From Neopestalotiopsis rosae (Eukaryota > Ascomycota > Sordariomycetes > Amphisphaeriales > Sporocadaceae), in the NCBI GenBank assembly GCA_023078685.1, contig JALGAS010000008.1:2046001-2110000 (forward strand): a stretch of 64,000 nucleotides of DNA, written 5' to 3'. Under the pieces are notes generated by a model. That model saw only the letters and a program-made list of their open reading frames with translations. It searched no databases and was not told where the DNA came from. Below are positions 32,976 through 45,200 of the stretch, in pieces (within the stretch, counting starts at the first letter, position 1; every line of letters starts with the position of its first letter). The position numbers were made by a program, and so were the translations under genes.

Positions 32976-33883
32976 ATAGATCTCCCAACTTTGATGATCG
33001 GGGGTCCACCAGAATGAAAATATAAGTCTAGTTTGTTGCCTTCTCACAGAGCGACGCATGTCACTATTCGTATCAAACATATCGGCAAGCTTTGACACCA
33101 CAATATTACAGGGCAATCTGGAGATAACAAGAGCCATACGATATAAGTGTCTCGGGAATGAAGGACCTTGACTGCCCCAGTGGGAACGTCGGATAGCAGC
33201 CTTGAGATATAATGGCATTGCTACCGATATTCTGTCCTTTTAGCGTCTTGTCTGGTCACTTTAAGTGGCGAATTAATGATAGAAATTCAAGGAAAATTTT
33301 GAGCGATCCCTTGCCTAGAAGTCGACGCTGGTAGAAATCGTCTGAAGTTGAACAAGACTTTGTGCAGCGGCCATGCGAGGTGCTTGCTCCCTTCTGTGAT
33401 ATTTTCGACTGATCGTCAAGACAAAGACACCGTGCAAGATTTTAATGGTAAAAAATAGGCATTAAGATGGGACGTTGTTCTCACACTCTTGCCATAGTCT
33501 GAACATGGAAAGATCACCACGGCTCAAAGCGCCGTGTACAAAGCCGTAGAACATACCAAAGGGAAGACGGACGTCGCTCAGGGATTTCCGTGCAATTTCG
33601 TCGCATGTTTCCTTCTTCGTCGCGACGCCGTGACGGACACTCAGTATCATTCAAAGACGAAAATTCAATCAAGAGAAGTGGCGCACATCAGACGAACACA
33701 TTTCACGTCGTTATATTCACACGATAGAGATAATAGAGAGAAATTGAGTCCTTATTGAAAGTAGAGAGAAAGCAAAGAATGCATTTCTAAGAATGCATTT
33801 CTCTCTTGACGCGCTTTGCATTTCTAAATGGAAATGTGGATCCGCTATCTCTTCCGACGACCTTCTCCGTCGTCAGCCTCCTC
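32976..33883. other. Convergent 3' spacer
   Basis: About 0.9 kb between the decarboxylase and the SANT-like relic. No gene or repeat is recognisable. Confidence 0.5.
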
Positions 33884-34774
33884 TTACTCCTCGTCATCAT
33901 TCTCGTCCTCGTCCGGCACCACCTGATTCTCGCCACCGTTTTGGCCGACCTCCGCATAGTCAAGGTGGCCGGCGTCAACCATTTCCGCAATTTGCCGACG
34001 AGTATTCTCCGTCTGACGATCCGTTTCGTCCACGGTGTCGATGACGTGGATCAACTGCTGCAGAGCCGCGCGGGGGGCCGCGCGGTCAGCGGCCGGAAGT
34101 TGTATCAACTGTGCCTGGGACCAATCCAGGAAGGCCTGGAAGACTCGGGGGTCGAAAGCTGAAGCAACAGCAGAAGAGCTGTTGGCGGCTGTGGGGGCGA
34201 CCTCGGCGGGAACGATAGAGGCGCTGGGGCCGGGGCCGGCTGCAGCGGTGGCGGCGAGGCCGGAGTTCTCGTTGGTGCCTGGGTGACGCAATTGGTTAGT
34301 TGAAAAGCCCACTACAAGTCAAAGAGAAGAGATAACTTGACTCACCATGATCCGCGGCATTGTTGCCAAGAACCGACTGGTTAACCTGGTAGCCAGCTTG
34401 AGCGGCACGACTCAGAAGCTGAACGGCGAGAGCGTCCTCGGATCGCTGTCGACCAGTGACCTGTATAATCCTTGCAGCTGTGCGAGTCCATCGTGACCTA
34501 GAGAGCAAGAAGAAACACTCTGGTTAGCTTGGTGTGGTGCTACGGCGACATCAACGGTGACAGGATGGATAGCTTACTGGAGAGCATCTTTGGTACGCGA
34601 CGTACCCCAGGCATTCTCAACAGCGTCCTAAGCTGAAACAATACCGAGGGGATTCTGCAAGCCCAGAGTAGGATTATTGCTCCTAAAGGCGTTGTTGGCT
34701 CGCAGTCTGCCGTGGATGGCAATAAGCTCAATCAGACGGACAAATTCGCCGTCCTGCCACTTCTTGTCAGCCAT
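33884..34774 (-). pseudogene. SANT/Myb-like small protein gene with an in-frame TAG
   Basis: Exons 34774-34578, 34497-34346 and 34278-33884, 248 codons. Introns have GTAAGC and GTGAGT donors, and frames join cleanly. Residues 4-~75 resemble a SANT/Myb-like fold (KKWQDGEFVRLIELIAIHGR, AVENAWGTSRTKDALQSRW). The rest is Ala/Pro-rich, then a helical acidic tail ending DEDENDDEE. Codon 49 is TAG, between GIVSA and DAVENAWG, in the middle of the conserved part; a 17-nt GT-AG segment spans it but is too short for an intron. No in-frame ATG soon after could rescue the domain. It looks like a recent nonsense mutation in an otherwise undamaged gene. Confidence 0.6.
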
Positions 34775-36179
34775 GGCGATGGTGTGTTGTAAAGAGTATC
34801 CTGTGTTGTATTTTGATGTACTGGACACTAGCAAATGTACAGTATCGGGAATCTGAAGGAAAAAGAAGGAGAAGGGAGGAATGGGGAAAACGGTGAGATC
34901 CTCACGCCTAAATAGTAAAAAGACGGCGTTTACTGGTGGTGGGCGACGCGCCCTCGATACCGCCTTTGAGTATCCACCTTGCGCGCGCCGGGAGTCGATT
35001 GTTTGATTTGAATTCTGCCGGTTCTTGGAATGCAAGTATTGGTTAGTACATTTCTTCCAAGCTGGATTGTTTTCCGGTAAAGACTTCGTACAGGCCCAAG
35101 AAAGCTGGCAGGCTTGAACTGGTTAGTTCACTTGATTTCGTTCTAATCTGGATGGAAGAGTGTGTAGATTATTTACTAGAATCCAGTCCGTTCTATCTTC
35201 TATAATTATCCTGTAATATCTAACTTATTTGCAGTTACAGTCTTAGCAAAGGACTCTGGCCTCTGTACGGACTCATCAGTACCCTGACATAGGCACAAGT
35301 GTAAAACTATAGAAGGTACAAGCTCAGAGCCGCAGGCGGGTCCCAATGGTTAGTTATAAGCGGAGACAAGTAAGGAACAATCAAAAGCGAGGGGTAAAAC
35401 AAACAGTCCTTCAAGCCCACGATCTTGAGCTGACCTAGCCAGGGTCAGGTGCCGTTGTTATGCTCTGGGCAGTGTGGTCGTCGGCTTAATAGGACCATTG
35501 TGTGAGAACAGAGGAACCCTACCGTCGAGGATCAATAATCAAGGCTTGATATTATTCAGAGGCCAATGCTCTCACATCTCCGCACAGGATTCAGGAATGA
35601 TTCAGGTTTGGCATTATAGTCGGCGCCATGGGGTTAAGCAGTCGTTCACAGGACCAACTGTTGTAAGTTCACAACCAGAAACTCAAGTACAGCTCTCATT
35701 CATCCATATGATATTTTCTGCACACTTGAATACCTGTTATCAGCAATATCAAGTGATTGTATGAATATGCTCGGTTCATCGATCATAGAGTTGAAGTCTA
35801 TTGATGCGCACGGACCTCTATGATCAATGATCGGCGTATACCTACTGTGTCGGGGCATTGGCCCGTGCGCTATTATACCAGCCCTTTCATCTGAAAGATT
35901 GCTAGAATATCTAGGGTGGTGAAGACTCGGCGAAATTCCCTAGCGAAGCACACTACATAAATGGCGTCTTCAGACGAAACAAAACCTCTGGCATTGCATA
36001 GCATGTTGACATGGACAATTTTGGAGTCGATAGTGCCAAGTATTTATTTATTTGTAATTTTTACTACGATTCAGAATTCTCTGACGTCGTCTTTGCATAC
36101 GTTTGGTTAAAGCTGTCGAGGGAATTCATATTCAATTGTCGTGTTGTTGCTATTGATAGTTCGTGTACTAGCTCCCCTG
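34775..36179. other. Spacer between the accessory block and the conserved block
   Basis: About 1.4 kb. It should hold the promoter of the SANT-like gene and the 3' UTR of the CBM48 gene. No ORF, RNA or repeat is convincing. Confidence 0.5.
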
Positions 36180-37624
36180 TTAATTTGAGGGTGATACTTG
36201 CTGAGGACGAGACGGAGTGCTCCGCCAGAGTATTCCAATGAATAGTACTGCGGTGCTGAGTGTCAAGATGCTTGGGTTATATGTCAGCACGTAGATTCCA
36301 TAATCAAGAGCTAGAGCAGAAATCGGACTCACGTATTTCGTCTGTTACCAAACAGGACGTTCGAGAGCAAGTGCCCGGTTGAATCAAGGAAGGAAGATAG
36401 CCAATCATGCTGCTGTTTTTCCTCTTCTACGGCGTGCACCGAGGTCTCAACGGACGGTTCAGCGGACGGTTCAGCGGACGGTTCAGCGGACGGTTCAGCG
36501 GACGGCTCAGTGGACGGCTCAGTGAACGATTCAGTGGAGGTCTTGCTATCGCTTGTAGCTTCTTGTTCGGGGCTCGATATCGTCTTGCTGTTGGCAGTGT
36601 TTAGTGAGATACCTTCATCTTCATGATCTGAAGGCGTTTCGAGTCTCACGATTGGAGTCGAGGGCTCAACCTGACGAGCTCCCGAGCCGGCAGACTTTTT
36701 AGATCCACCAAAGTCGACCGAATCAAACGTGCCTTTGAGGAGAGATCGATCGTCGGTAATCTGCAAGTTATGTGTCATTTCCTCTTCGGATTCCTCCTCG
36801 GCATTCTCGTCTATTGATGCCAAGGAGATATGAGACCGCTCTGAAGCAAACGACCCAAGGGCGGCCCTAGGAGCATTGATTCGCCGCTTCGGAGACTCAG
36901 GCTCGTGTATCGCTGGAGGGAACGTCGTGCCCATTGGCGAAATAAGAGGAGAAGGCGGGATACCGCCTGGAAGGGATCGATCTGGCTCGGTCGCTGTCTC
37001 GATGCGCTGCAGTTCGGCAATGATGGATTTCCGATTGTCGTGAGGAAAGTGCTCGAGTGTCGGGTCGTTGAAGTCCATGTCGTCTGAATCTTTGTCGCTG
37101 GCATACGCAGGCTTAAACGCATTGGAGAAGCGGAATGCTGGTTCGTTCGGGGTTGTGACTCCATCGTCCGACGATGCGGTATACTCGGAGTCGTCATGGT
37201 AGCTGAAGCTCTCGTGGGAGAACATGGGACCGGCGTCGTCGTCCAACTCTGGGTCTTCTTCTTCATAGTCTCCGAGATCGACACTGAGCGCGCTCATACG
37301 CAGCACATTATTCCAGTTGCCGTTCGCATCGGGTGCTATAACCGCATCAGAAGTGGGTTTCCTGAAATCAGGAGGGGAGTACAAACTTTTGGCAATATTA
37401 TCATCGCAGACCCACCAGTCACCAGTTCCTAGGCGAAACTTGTACTGTACGGGGGCACCAGATTTGGCGGTCACGGTCTTCTCAAACGTGTGGTTTCCTT
37501 GTTCGTCCATGGATGAGTCCATTTCTTGAGGCTGCCATGGCGGATTTGAGAATGTGCCAGCTACAAATACTGGCGGTTTGGTGCCAGGTTTCTGGTAAGT
37601 AAGAACAACTTGTCTCTGAGCCAT
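36180..37624 (-). CDS. CBM48 (AMPK glycogen-binding-type) protein with C-terminal membrane tail
   Basis: Two exons, 37624-36333 and 36270-36180, 460 aa. Residues 1-~95 are an N-terminal E-set/CBM48 domain (VVLTYQKPGTKPPVFVAGTF, VQYKFRLGTGDWWVCDDN), as in the yeast Crp1/Mdg1 group and the AMPK beta subunit. A long acidic, Ser/Glu-rich disordered region follows, with seven repeats near TEPSAEPS. The contiguous frame stops right after a GTGAGT donor; splicing adds a 91-nt exon encoding a hydrophobic helix (ILTLSTAVLFIGILW) and a short basic tail, suggesting a tail-anchored protein. Substrate and compartment are unknown; membrane anchoring is inference from that helix. The frame is clean. Confidence 0.82.
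36451..36534. repeat. 12-nt coding minisatellite, seven units, in the CBM48 gene
   Basis: Tandem copies of cggacggttcag (the first four identical, the last three with substitutions) encode Ser-Ala-Glu-Pro/Ser-Thr-Glu-Pro units on the minus strand. The length is a multiple of three, so copy changes would keep the frame. Confidence 0.92.
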
Positions 37625-39778
37625 GATGCAAAGTGCAAGTGATTGAACTGATCAAGATAGCTAGGGAAGAGGAGAAAGCAGGTTGTAAAGCGTCACCACG
37701 AGATGATCGTATGATTGTAAGTGGGGAATGCAGTGCTGTGTATGTACGCAGCTTTTTGCAGGTAGGTTGCGTTGCCTGAGTTTGCAGTTTTGGTGAGAAT
37801 GATAATCTAGGTAATAGTTTCGTTCTTGATTTCGTATAATTCCGAAGAACCTCGAGGTGTGACGAGTATCTGCTAGTCAAGGTCCCGTAAAGTGCGATAT
37901 TGCGAAGCGATCACCCAAGGCAGATTCAGAAGTGTTGGTACCCGCGTCTCAGGCATCTGTTGTTGTACGATGCACACTAGCTTTTGGCAGAGATTGGTCT
38001 ACAGTACGACAATTGGTCGAGCAGAAATCGCAGGTAAGAAGTTATATAGAGAGAAACGAAGATCGGTAGTGCCGGCAGAGGGTGGTAGTCTGCGTCGGTG
38101 ATGTTGTTGTATGTGAGGGGAGCAGTTGGGAAGTGTTGAGGTGAGCGGATGGTGTCGGGTCACACAAGAGGGGGCGGCGTATCAGTGAATTATGCGAACA
38201 ATTGAGATACTCGGCTTATTTCGCGCAACAACGAAGATAAAGAGACGGAAGGAGGATCGGAGACTTATAAAGGCAATGACGATGATGTGGGAGGCTTAGC
38301 CTAGATACCAAGACTTGAAGGTTGACGCAGTCTTTGCGCAAAAGTCTCAGTCACGTCCTGCGCCAACGCATGGGAAGCATTTAGAGTTGAGGCCGTCGGT
38401 TTGGTGCAGGGCAACAGCTTCAAGTTGAGCAGAGCAAGAACAGGCAGCGGCAGGTCCTAGGAGGCTTATAAAATTTGCAAACGATGAGAACCAACGAACA
38501 GAAAAGCTCGGGAAATATTGTCCAGACCGGGGAAGATGCAGAGTACTTGGTTATCTATCCACAACTTCTGGACTCGTCGGGACGCATCTGATTGCAGTAG
38601 TTGTTGGCGGTGATAGTGCAGTACTATGCACACGAGAACCGGGTCTGCCGGCTCAACTCCACATTCATTGGGGCAGCACAACGTCGATAGTATGTATGTC
38701 CCACTGCCACGACGCTCTCAGCTTCTCCATAGAGTGACCTGGCAGTGGTGCAACTGGGGAAATCTTGATTTTCCCCCCCTCCACGCTATTCAACGCTGTA
38801 TGATGTAGCGCGAGACACCCCGGCAAAGGTAAAAAAAATAATTGAGCGTTGTTCAAGGATGGCATGGCAAAGAAGCTCCGGGCTACTTTGAAGGAGGGCT
38901 CAGATTGATAAACTAGAGCGGATGGGATCTCGAAGCTTGCAACCTTTGGTCAACACGACGAGAAGCGAGGACTGTACTGAACATGTCTTGGCAACACTGT
39001 ATTAGGGTGAACAAAGGAGCGGCAGATATGACTGGAATGCTAATCATGTATGTTTCCTGTATTTGATCAAGTGCACAATTGCAAGGACAGGAAGAAAAAA
39101 AATAAAGAAAGAAAATAGCATTGAGAATGAATTGTCAAAAAATGATGAAGCTCCGGTCGCCTGCTAAAGTTTGAGTCTCCCCGCAATCGACGCTTTGGGC
39201 CCTGTCCCGTTCCCCGCCTACCCTACCTCACCAACCCTCCCTCCCCTACCTTAGCTAGCCCAGAGGCCTCTTCTGTACTCTGAAATGCACAATAGTTTCA
39301 CATGCCAACGTTATTATGAAGTCAGTTCGCATCAAGCATTACTGTATTTGCGTCTACAGTATGTAGCTAATTCATATTCAATTACATAATTCAACTGACG
39401 TCCCTTGTCAAAAATGTCCATTGTTCCATTGACTGTCCAATGAGTTTTTGCTTGTCCTCGTCAAGCTCTTCCAGGCAAGTGCAGCATGTACCAAATAGAG
39501 GCATTAGCTCTTATCGGTCGTTACCATGGGGCTTATCGGTAGCGACGCTGCTGCCACTGGTAAACAGTCGACAAACTTTTGACGCTGACGCTGGCGTTTA
39601 CATTACTTACATCATTCCTCGCCGAACACACACCTTCCACTGCATTACCTAGACGCCACGCCACGACACGATCGCGGTTCGCGCCTCGAAGAGTACATCA
39701 CCGCTAAAGTACTCTCAAGTCATCGGCAACAAAGTGGGATTATCAAATTCTTCGGTGGTCGAACTCAGTCCCGTCGCA
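37625..39778. promoter_or_regulatory. Divergent promoter region of the CBM48 and iwr1 genes
   Basis: About 2.15 kb between divergent genes. A C/T-rich tract with CCCT motifs lies near 39215-39260 and an A-rich run near 39091-39115, both common near fungal transcription starts. No internal gene is convincing. Confidence 0.5.
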
Positions 39779-41304
39779 ATGTCGCTCCCGCCCGAGCTCA
39801 TTCGCGTAAAGCGCAAAGCCTCGGAGATTGAGCCCGTCTCATACCTTCGTCAGTCGCATTCAGACAGCAAGCAAACAAAGGAGGAAGTACAGCATTGCTA
39901 ATCATCGTCGTGGGGATACAGGTGTTCAGGAACACAAGCGCCATGTAACCGACGCCTTTGTCTACCAGCGCCAGAAGCAGGACGCCGCCTTTGCCCACAT
40001 TCCCGCCCCCAGCTCTCAGCGGCCGATCATCCATACTTCCGGCGCCAAACGTGGCAACGCCGCATTCCAGAGCACCAAAGACAATAATAATAACAACAAG
40101 GCAACTAGCAGCGGCGATGTAGAACCGTCAAAAGCCTCCGATGCGGCAGGCGCCGACTCTGAGTCTGTAGGATCTGCAGATGAGCCCCGACGTTTCCACA
40201 TGTCCAGAGCAGATATCATGCTGGCCTCTTCCAATTATCCGACACAGCGCAATTATCGAGGCGTCGCCAAGAAGCGCTCTGCGCCCGCCCTTTTCGTCGA
40301 GCGCAAGCACAAGAGACTGCCCTCGACCAAGTTCCAAAGCATTGCTCATGGCCTCCACGCCCAGACGCCCAAGGAGGCATCTCCGGGGTCGTCTCAACTC
40401 TCTACACCACGGAGCCATTCGCCGTCGCATTCGGACCAGATGGAAGTCGACAATTCCACAGCTAAGCCACGCAAGAAGCCCGGACTAGCCAGACAGGCTC
40501 AACAAGAGGGCACGGCTACGCCCAAGAAGACCGACTTGCCAACCAGCATGGTGGATCGTTGGAACGTCAACCTGGATCAATTGACAGCCGACATGAATGC
40601 TTTTGCCCTGGAGCAGATCGGTATCAACCTGCAGCGCCAAGAGGAAGAAGAGAGGAAACAGCGCGAAAGGGCTGCAGCTCAGCGAGCTCGCATCGCTGCT
40701 GCTACCTCTTCTTCTGCTACTTATTCCTCGCCTAGTCAGTCGCGGTTCAAGCCCAAGGCACCGGCAAAGCGATATGCCGAGCGGCACCCAGAGAATGTTC
40801 CCAAGCCGGTTGACAATGATGCGACGAACCCAGACGGCGCTGGTAGTGGCACAGACGATGAGGAATACATCATTGAAACCTACGTACGTGTGCCAGCCAG
40901 CACCATCAGCAAGCAACATGTTGCCTCCAAAGACGTGGGTCTGTTGGTCTTTGATGAAGAGCCAGACATGGAGTACTTTTACGGAGGAAATAGTGATTCT
41001 GAGGACGAGTACGCCGAGGACGAAGACGACGAAAATGGTAAGCTCAACTCGGGATACACATTAGAGAATCAAGTCACTGACAGCCACAGCCGAAAATCAT
41101 TATACCGCCGATTATCCCGATGACGAGGTAGCATCAGACGATGAATTCGGCCACAATGCGTATGCTTACCGAAATGGAAACGCCTCCGATCTGGAAGAAT
41201 ATGATGTAAATGGCTACCAGGAGACGAACCCGGACGATGACACGGATAAGGATGGTTTCAAGTCATTCATCAGTCGCGATGGTACCATAAGAAGGCATCT
41301 ATGA
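39779..41304 (+). CDS. iwr1: RNA polymerase II nuclear import factor Iwr1
   Basis: Three exons, 39779-39848, 39922-41037 and 41090-41304, 466 aa. The N-terminus is the family hallmark, LPPELIRVKRKASEIEPVSYLRV. The middle is basic and disordered, with Ala/Gln/Arg/Glu helices and an Asn run (six). The C-terminal Iwr1 signature spans the acidic segment: EEYIIETYVRVP, GLLVFDEEPDMEYFYGG and NHYTADYPDDEVASDDEFG, followed by further acidic residues. Iwr1 binds assembled Pol II in the cytoplasm and guides its nuclear import. The first intron splits an Arg codon, and the last is 52 nt. It is divergent from the CBM48 gene. No lesions are seen. Confidence 0.93.
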
Positions 41305-42117
41305 GGCGCTTCGATCAAAGTCATATGCGCATGGTGCGAGCAGATACTCTGGCAAACATGGTCTCGTTTCTCTTTGTGTGCTCATCGGAATAGGCTGGGC
41401 AAATGAGACGAGATACACGGTCAGTTGATCTGCCGCCAAATGAGGCTTCAAGCCTACAAAATGTCAGGACGTCGCTAGCCTAGGCCGCTCCAAGGCACAG
41501 GATCGCTTCATTGCTACGCCATGAATGTCGTGTCAGTTGTAATGACATTGGTCAATGGATGATATTCTTAAGAGCCCCAAGAAGGCCGAATAGAGTGCAA
41601 TCATCGTTTCCCTCAATAGATCAATATGGGCAAACTGACCACATCATTTTTCGGACCACGATCGCGAAATGTCCAAAGGGTCTCCATCCAGATTCATTTA
41701 TTCAATTCATGTAGATCACATCGACCAGAAACTCTCCACGCCGTGCGTGCGAGTGCTCCGTAAAAGACGTACGAAATACCAGAAAACGGATCTCGCAGGA
41801 AGAGTAACGCCAAGGACCCTCTTCTAATCTGAACGTTCTTTTGGAGAAGGAGGGGGATCTCTCTCTCTTTTTTTTCTTCAGCGGTTACCGCTATGGATTC
41901 GTATCCCTGCTTTGTGAGTTCTAGGGTGGTTGTTGGCACTCGGGGCCCGGGGGGTCGGTGCCCCATAAAGTACGTGTAGGTACTTTTTTTGATGGGGGAT
42001 CCATTATATGGATACTGGGTTACTGGCAGCCGGGAACACAGAAGTGCAAAGAAAAAAGTTCCTTTCTCCAACCATGTTGGGATATTACTGGTGAATGCCA
42101 CAGTAGTACTAGAAAGG

Positions 42118-42149
42118 CGCGCGCGCACACACACACGGACACACACACC
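42118..42149. repeat. (CG)/(AC) dinucleotide microsatellite
   Basis: A run of alternating GC then AC dinucleotides with one GG interruption, in the convergent spacer. It is simple-sequence DNA. Confidence 0.9.
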
Positions 42150-42261
42150 CTTTCAACCTTTTTCTTCCATCCCTCTTCTCTTTCCAGAGGATTCGAATCC
42201 TCGAGGGTCTACACCCACGTGTCATGATATGATCCCTCTGTGTTATCCTGGAAGACAGAAG

Positions 42262-42292
42262 GAAGAATGAGAGAAGAAGAAGAGAGAGAGAG
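42262..42292. repeat. GA-rich microsatellite
   Basis: A purine tract of GA/GAA units in the convergent spacer. Confidence 0.85.
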
Positions 42293-45200
42293 GCTTGCAT
42301 ACGGGCATTGCAGTCATAGACATACATAAAAGTAAGCATGGGAAGGAAGATTTGGAGTAGAAATAAAAAAGTGTGGGGTGTTATTTCTCTGAACAAGACA
42401 AACGAATGAAAGTTTGTGCAAATGGTGTATCAGATACTGTGTAGATTGTGCTTCCCTTGAAAAGATGTGTGTACTTCTGTACGTATCGTATCGTGTATAT
42501 GTTATCCTATCGGTCGGGGACTTGAACATGCTCCATTAAATTCTTCAACTGCGGGAGGCGGTCCGGTCTTGCACGAAACTAATGCGAGAGAGAAAATAGG
42601 GCCATTTTTGTTCTTGCTCTATTCGTCAGATCTATTGGAGATCCCATGTCACCCATTAGTATCATTCTATTCAAGATATTTGGTGAGAAATGTCATGATC
42701 AGTTTGCGACTGACTTTTCTTTTTCTCCTCTTGTTACTCACTGCAGAAAATCCGTGGAACTCCAGCTTGGTTCTCTGGGTGTTTTTTCAATTATGGAGTC
42801 ACCGTTCACTACCTACCCTCGCTTCTGGCGTCGCTTGCATTAGGGCCGGTCTATTAGTCGTGTCCGCAGTATCATGTTATGCGTTATGTTCACTTGGAGT
42901 CTGGTTCGGGTTTTTATTTTTGGAAACAGCGCGGCTTTCGTCCAATTGCGAGCAGGTAACATTCGGTGCATGGATGATTTTTGCAAGCCCTTCAGGTCTC
43001 CCTCCAGCATACGATGTTCGTTCGTGTTACTTTATGCTGGGCTTTCGCATAGGTTGGGAATGCCCAACAATGCTTTCCGACAAGACGGAATTTACCAGCC
43101 CAGCCTCGGGCAATAGACGAAGGATGAGGGATGTATTATGATAATTTGGAAGTTTCGACGAGGCTGCAGTTGGACTGTCAACTTTAATCCTGCATAATTA
43201 GTCATTTCCCTGCTCTATTCCTAGAAACAATACGGACCAACGCCCGGCTTGCTCATGATGTTTTGCATGACGTCTTGACTGACGGGATGGATTTATTCCC
43301 ATGAACAAGGGCAGTGAGCCATGTTGCTGGTGAAATTCAGATCGACCGAGAAGAGTCTATTTCTTCCATTTGCTTTTCGAAATATGCATGCACACGTGGT
43401 GAGGCGGCACAGTTGAATCCTTCGGCTCAAATCGTGTGTAACAGAAGTCAAATCACATCATCCAAGGAAGCCCGATGATGTCCAGGCGAGAGGCCTTGGC
43501 TCAATAGCGCGGGTGTAGCCTGGTCCGTCTTGCTGAGCACTCTACAAGTCTGTGTTATCATGTCCGATGTATTATTGTACTCACGGTCCTGGTTCCTTAT
43601 CATTGCCTTATTTGAGCAGAACGACGCCATGTCCGTGTGATCACAGATCAAGCAGAAGTACTTACGTAAAGGCAATACTGCAGAGCCTAGCCATTCAAAT
43701 CTCTCCTCGGAGTGTAATATCCTCGTTTGTTCTCTCGGGTAGGCGAATCGCGAGAAATAACGCAACCGCTTCATGGAGCAAAGTCCACGGCCCGGTTGGG
43801 CCTGTCAATGAGTGAGTGGACCTGAAGTCTCTCCCTTACATCAACAAGTCGATAATATGCAGCCCTTTGAAATTGTTCATGTATGTTGGTTCTTCAAGGG
43901 AACGTTGATGTCCCGAACATAAGCGCGTACTTTGAAACGTATTTGGCGCATAAGGCTCAACGCATGGTATACAACGTTGTGTTAATCTTCATGGAGGGTG
44001 GTCCGAAGGCGAGATTCATTGGTTCATGGATGCCTGTCTAGTAGGGCAAGATGGTTGACTAGAGAGGTTAATCTTCTGCGCATTAGCCGCGGTGGCTGGC
44101 CGAAAGGACTCCAGAATCTTGTGGCAAAGTCTTGATACAAGAAGATGATGGGCGTGCTCGTAGCATATGCTCTCCCCTCCCACACTTCGTCTTTGCTACC
44201 GCAGCCTGGTTACTCGGCGCAAGGGATGCAATCATGAGAGAAAGAGAACGCCCAGTCATTCGTGTTACCAACTGGCTGGAAAGTTTACAGAGTGTCACAG
44301 CGTGCAGAGCCATGGAGCTATTGATTCGGCTGTTCCCTCCTTCCTGTCCGGACAATCATACTCCTCTCGGTCACCCGGCGGGGGAGAAGCGAGTTCTCCT
44401 TGGCTGGGAAGATGTCAAAACAGCCTTGCCTGTGCTCTGTTGGTCCCAGAATGGATGCTCCGCAAGAATAGTAGACATCGTTGAATGGTCGGATTTTCTG
44501 CTGAAGAGGCAAACTAGGAGATGAGTCTTCTCATCTGAGCCAAGATAGTCGTCCCTTCGTCGCTGAAGAATGAGCACCCGGACCTGGAAGAACAAAGGGA
44601 TGGTGAGCTCATCATGACAGATCATTGAAAATCGCTCTTGTTTGTGTGACACAGGCAGAAGGCTCGTTTCAAAGGCAGTCTCAGCTGACTCTATAGGTGG
44701 AAAGATCGACTGGTAGAACTATTGCCGTGTTGCCATCCAAAGGCAATTTAGTGTGTTACTATTGTTGACTGAATATCGAGAGTCTGCTTCTCTTCGCATG
44801 CAAACCATTCCAATAACTAAAATCACCAAGTTTTTGGTGGTCTTCTAATTCCAGAGGTCACCTGATTATTACAGAATGTACTGGTGAAGTCTTGGCAGAC
44901 TTTATTTTTGTTGCCACCCCTGGAAAATATTTACCGGAGGTCAATAAGTAATCATCAAGGGGTTTCTTACTGTTGGTAGTTTTTGGTGACGTGGTTACCT
45001 GGGTCAGGGCGATTACGAACGGCAGGGACATGGGCAATGAAGGCACTCTTTGGAAAAGGGCGCAGCAACGAATGGTATTGGCTCACAAGATATCCATAGT
45101 CGCAGTTGCAATCTCGAGTGGATCGTCTGGAAGGGTTGTCTGTCCACGGAAAGGATTGATGGAAGGTCCAAAGCATCGAGCCGCCATGGTTGAATGACCA

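Noticed and set aside
34613..34640. A 17-nt intron removing the TAG in the SANT-like gene
   Set aside because: Far below the minimum for fungal splicing and lacks a branch site.
36329..36332. Stop at 36329 as the end of the CBM48 gene
   Set aside because: It lies just inside a GTGAGT intron; the spliced exon ends at 36180 and encodes a coherent helix.
42187..42202. Possible tRNA T-arm (contains ATTCGAAT)
   Set aside because: It is a perfect 16-nt palindrome; no D-arm, anticodon arm or acceptor stem can be drawn on either strand.
42467..43141. 224-codon plus-strand open frame, partly hydrophobic
   Set aside because: Irregular hydrophobic runs from T-rich DNA, no conserved motif; it looks like chance in a long spacer.
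44083..44524. Overlapping 90-130 codon frames on both strands
   Set aside because: No domain, no splice-joined extension, mutually antisense.
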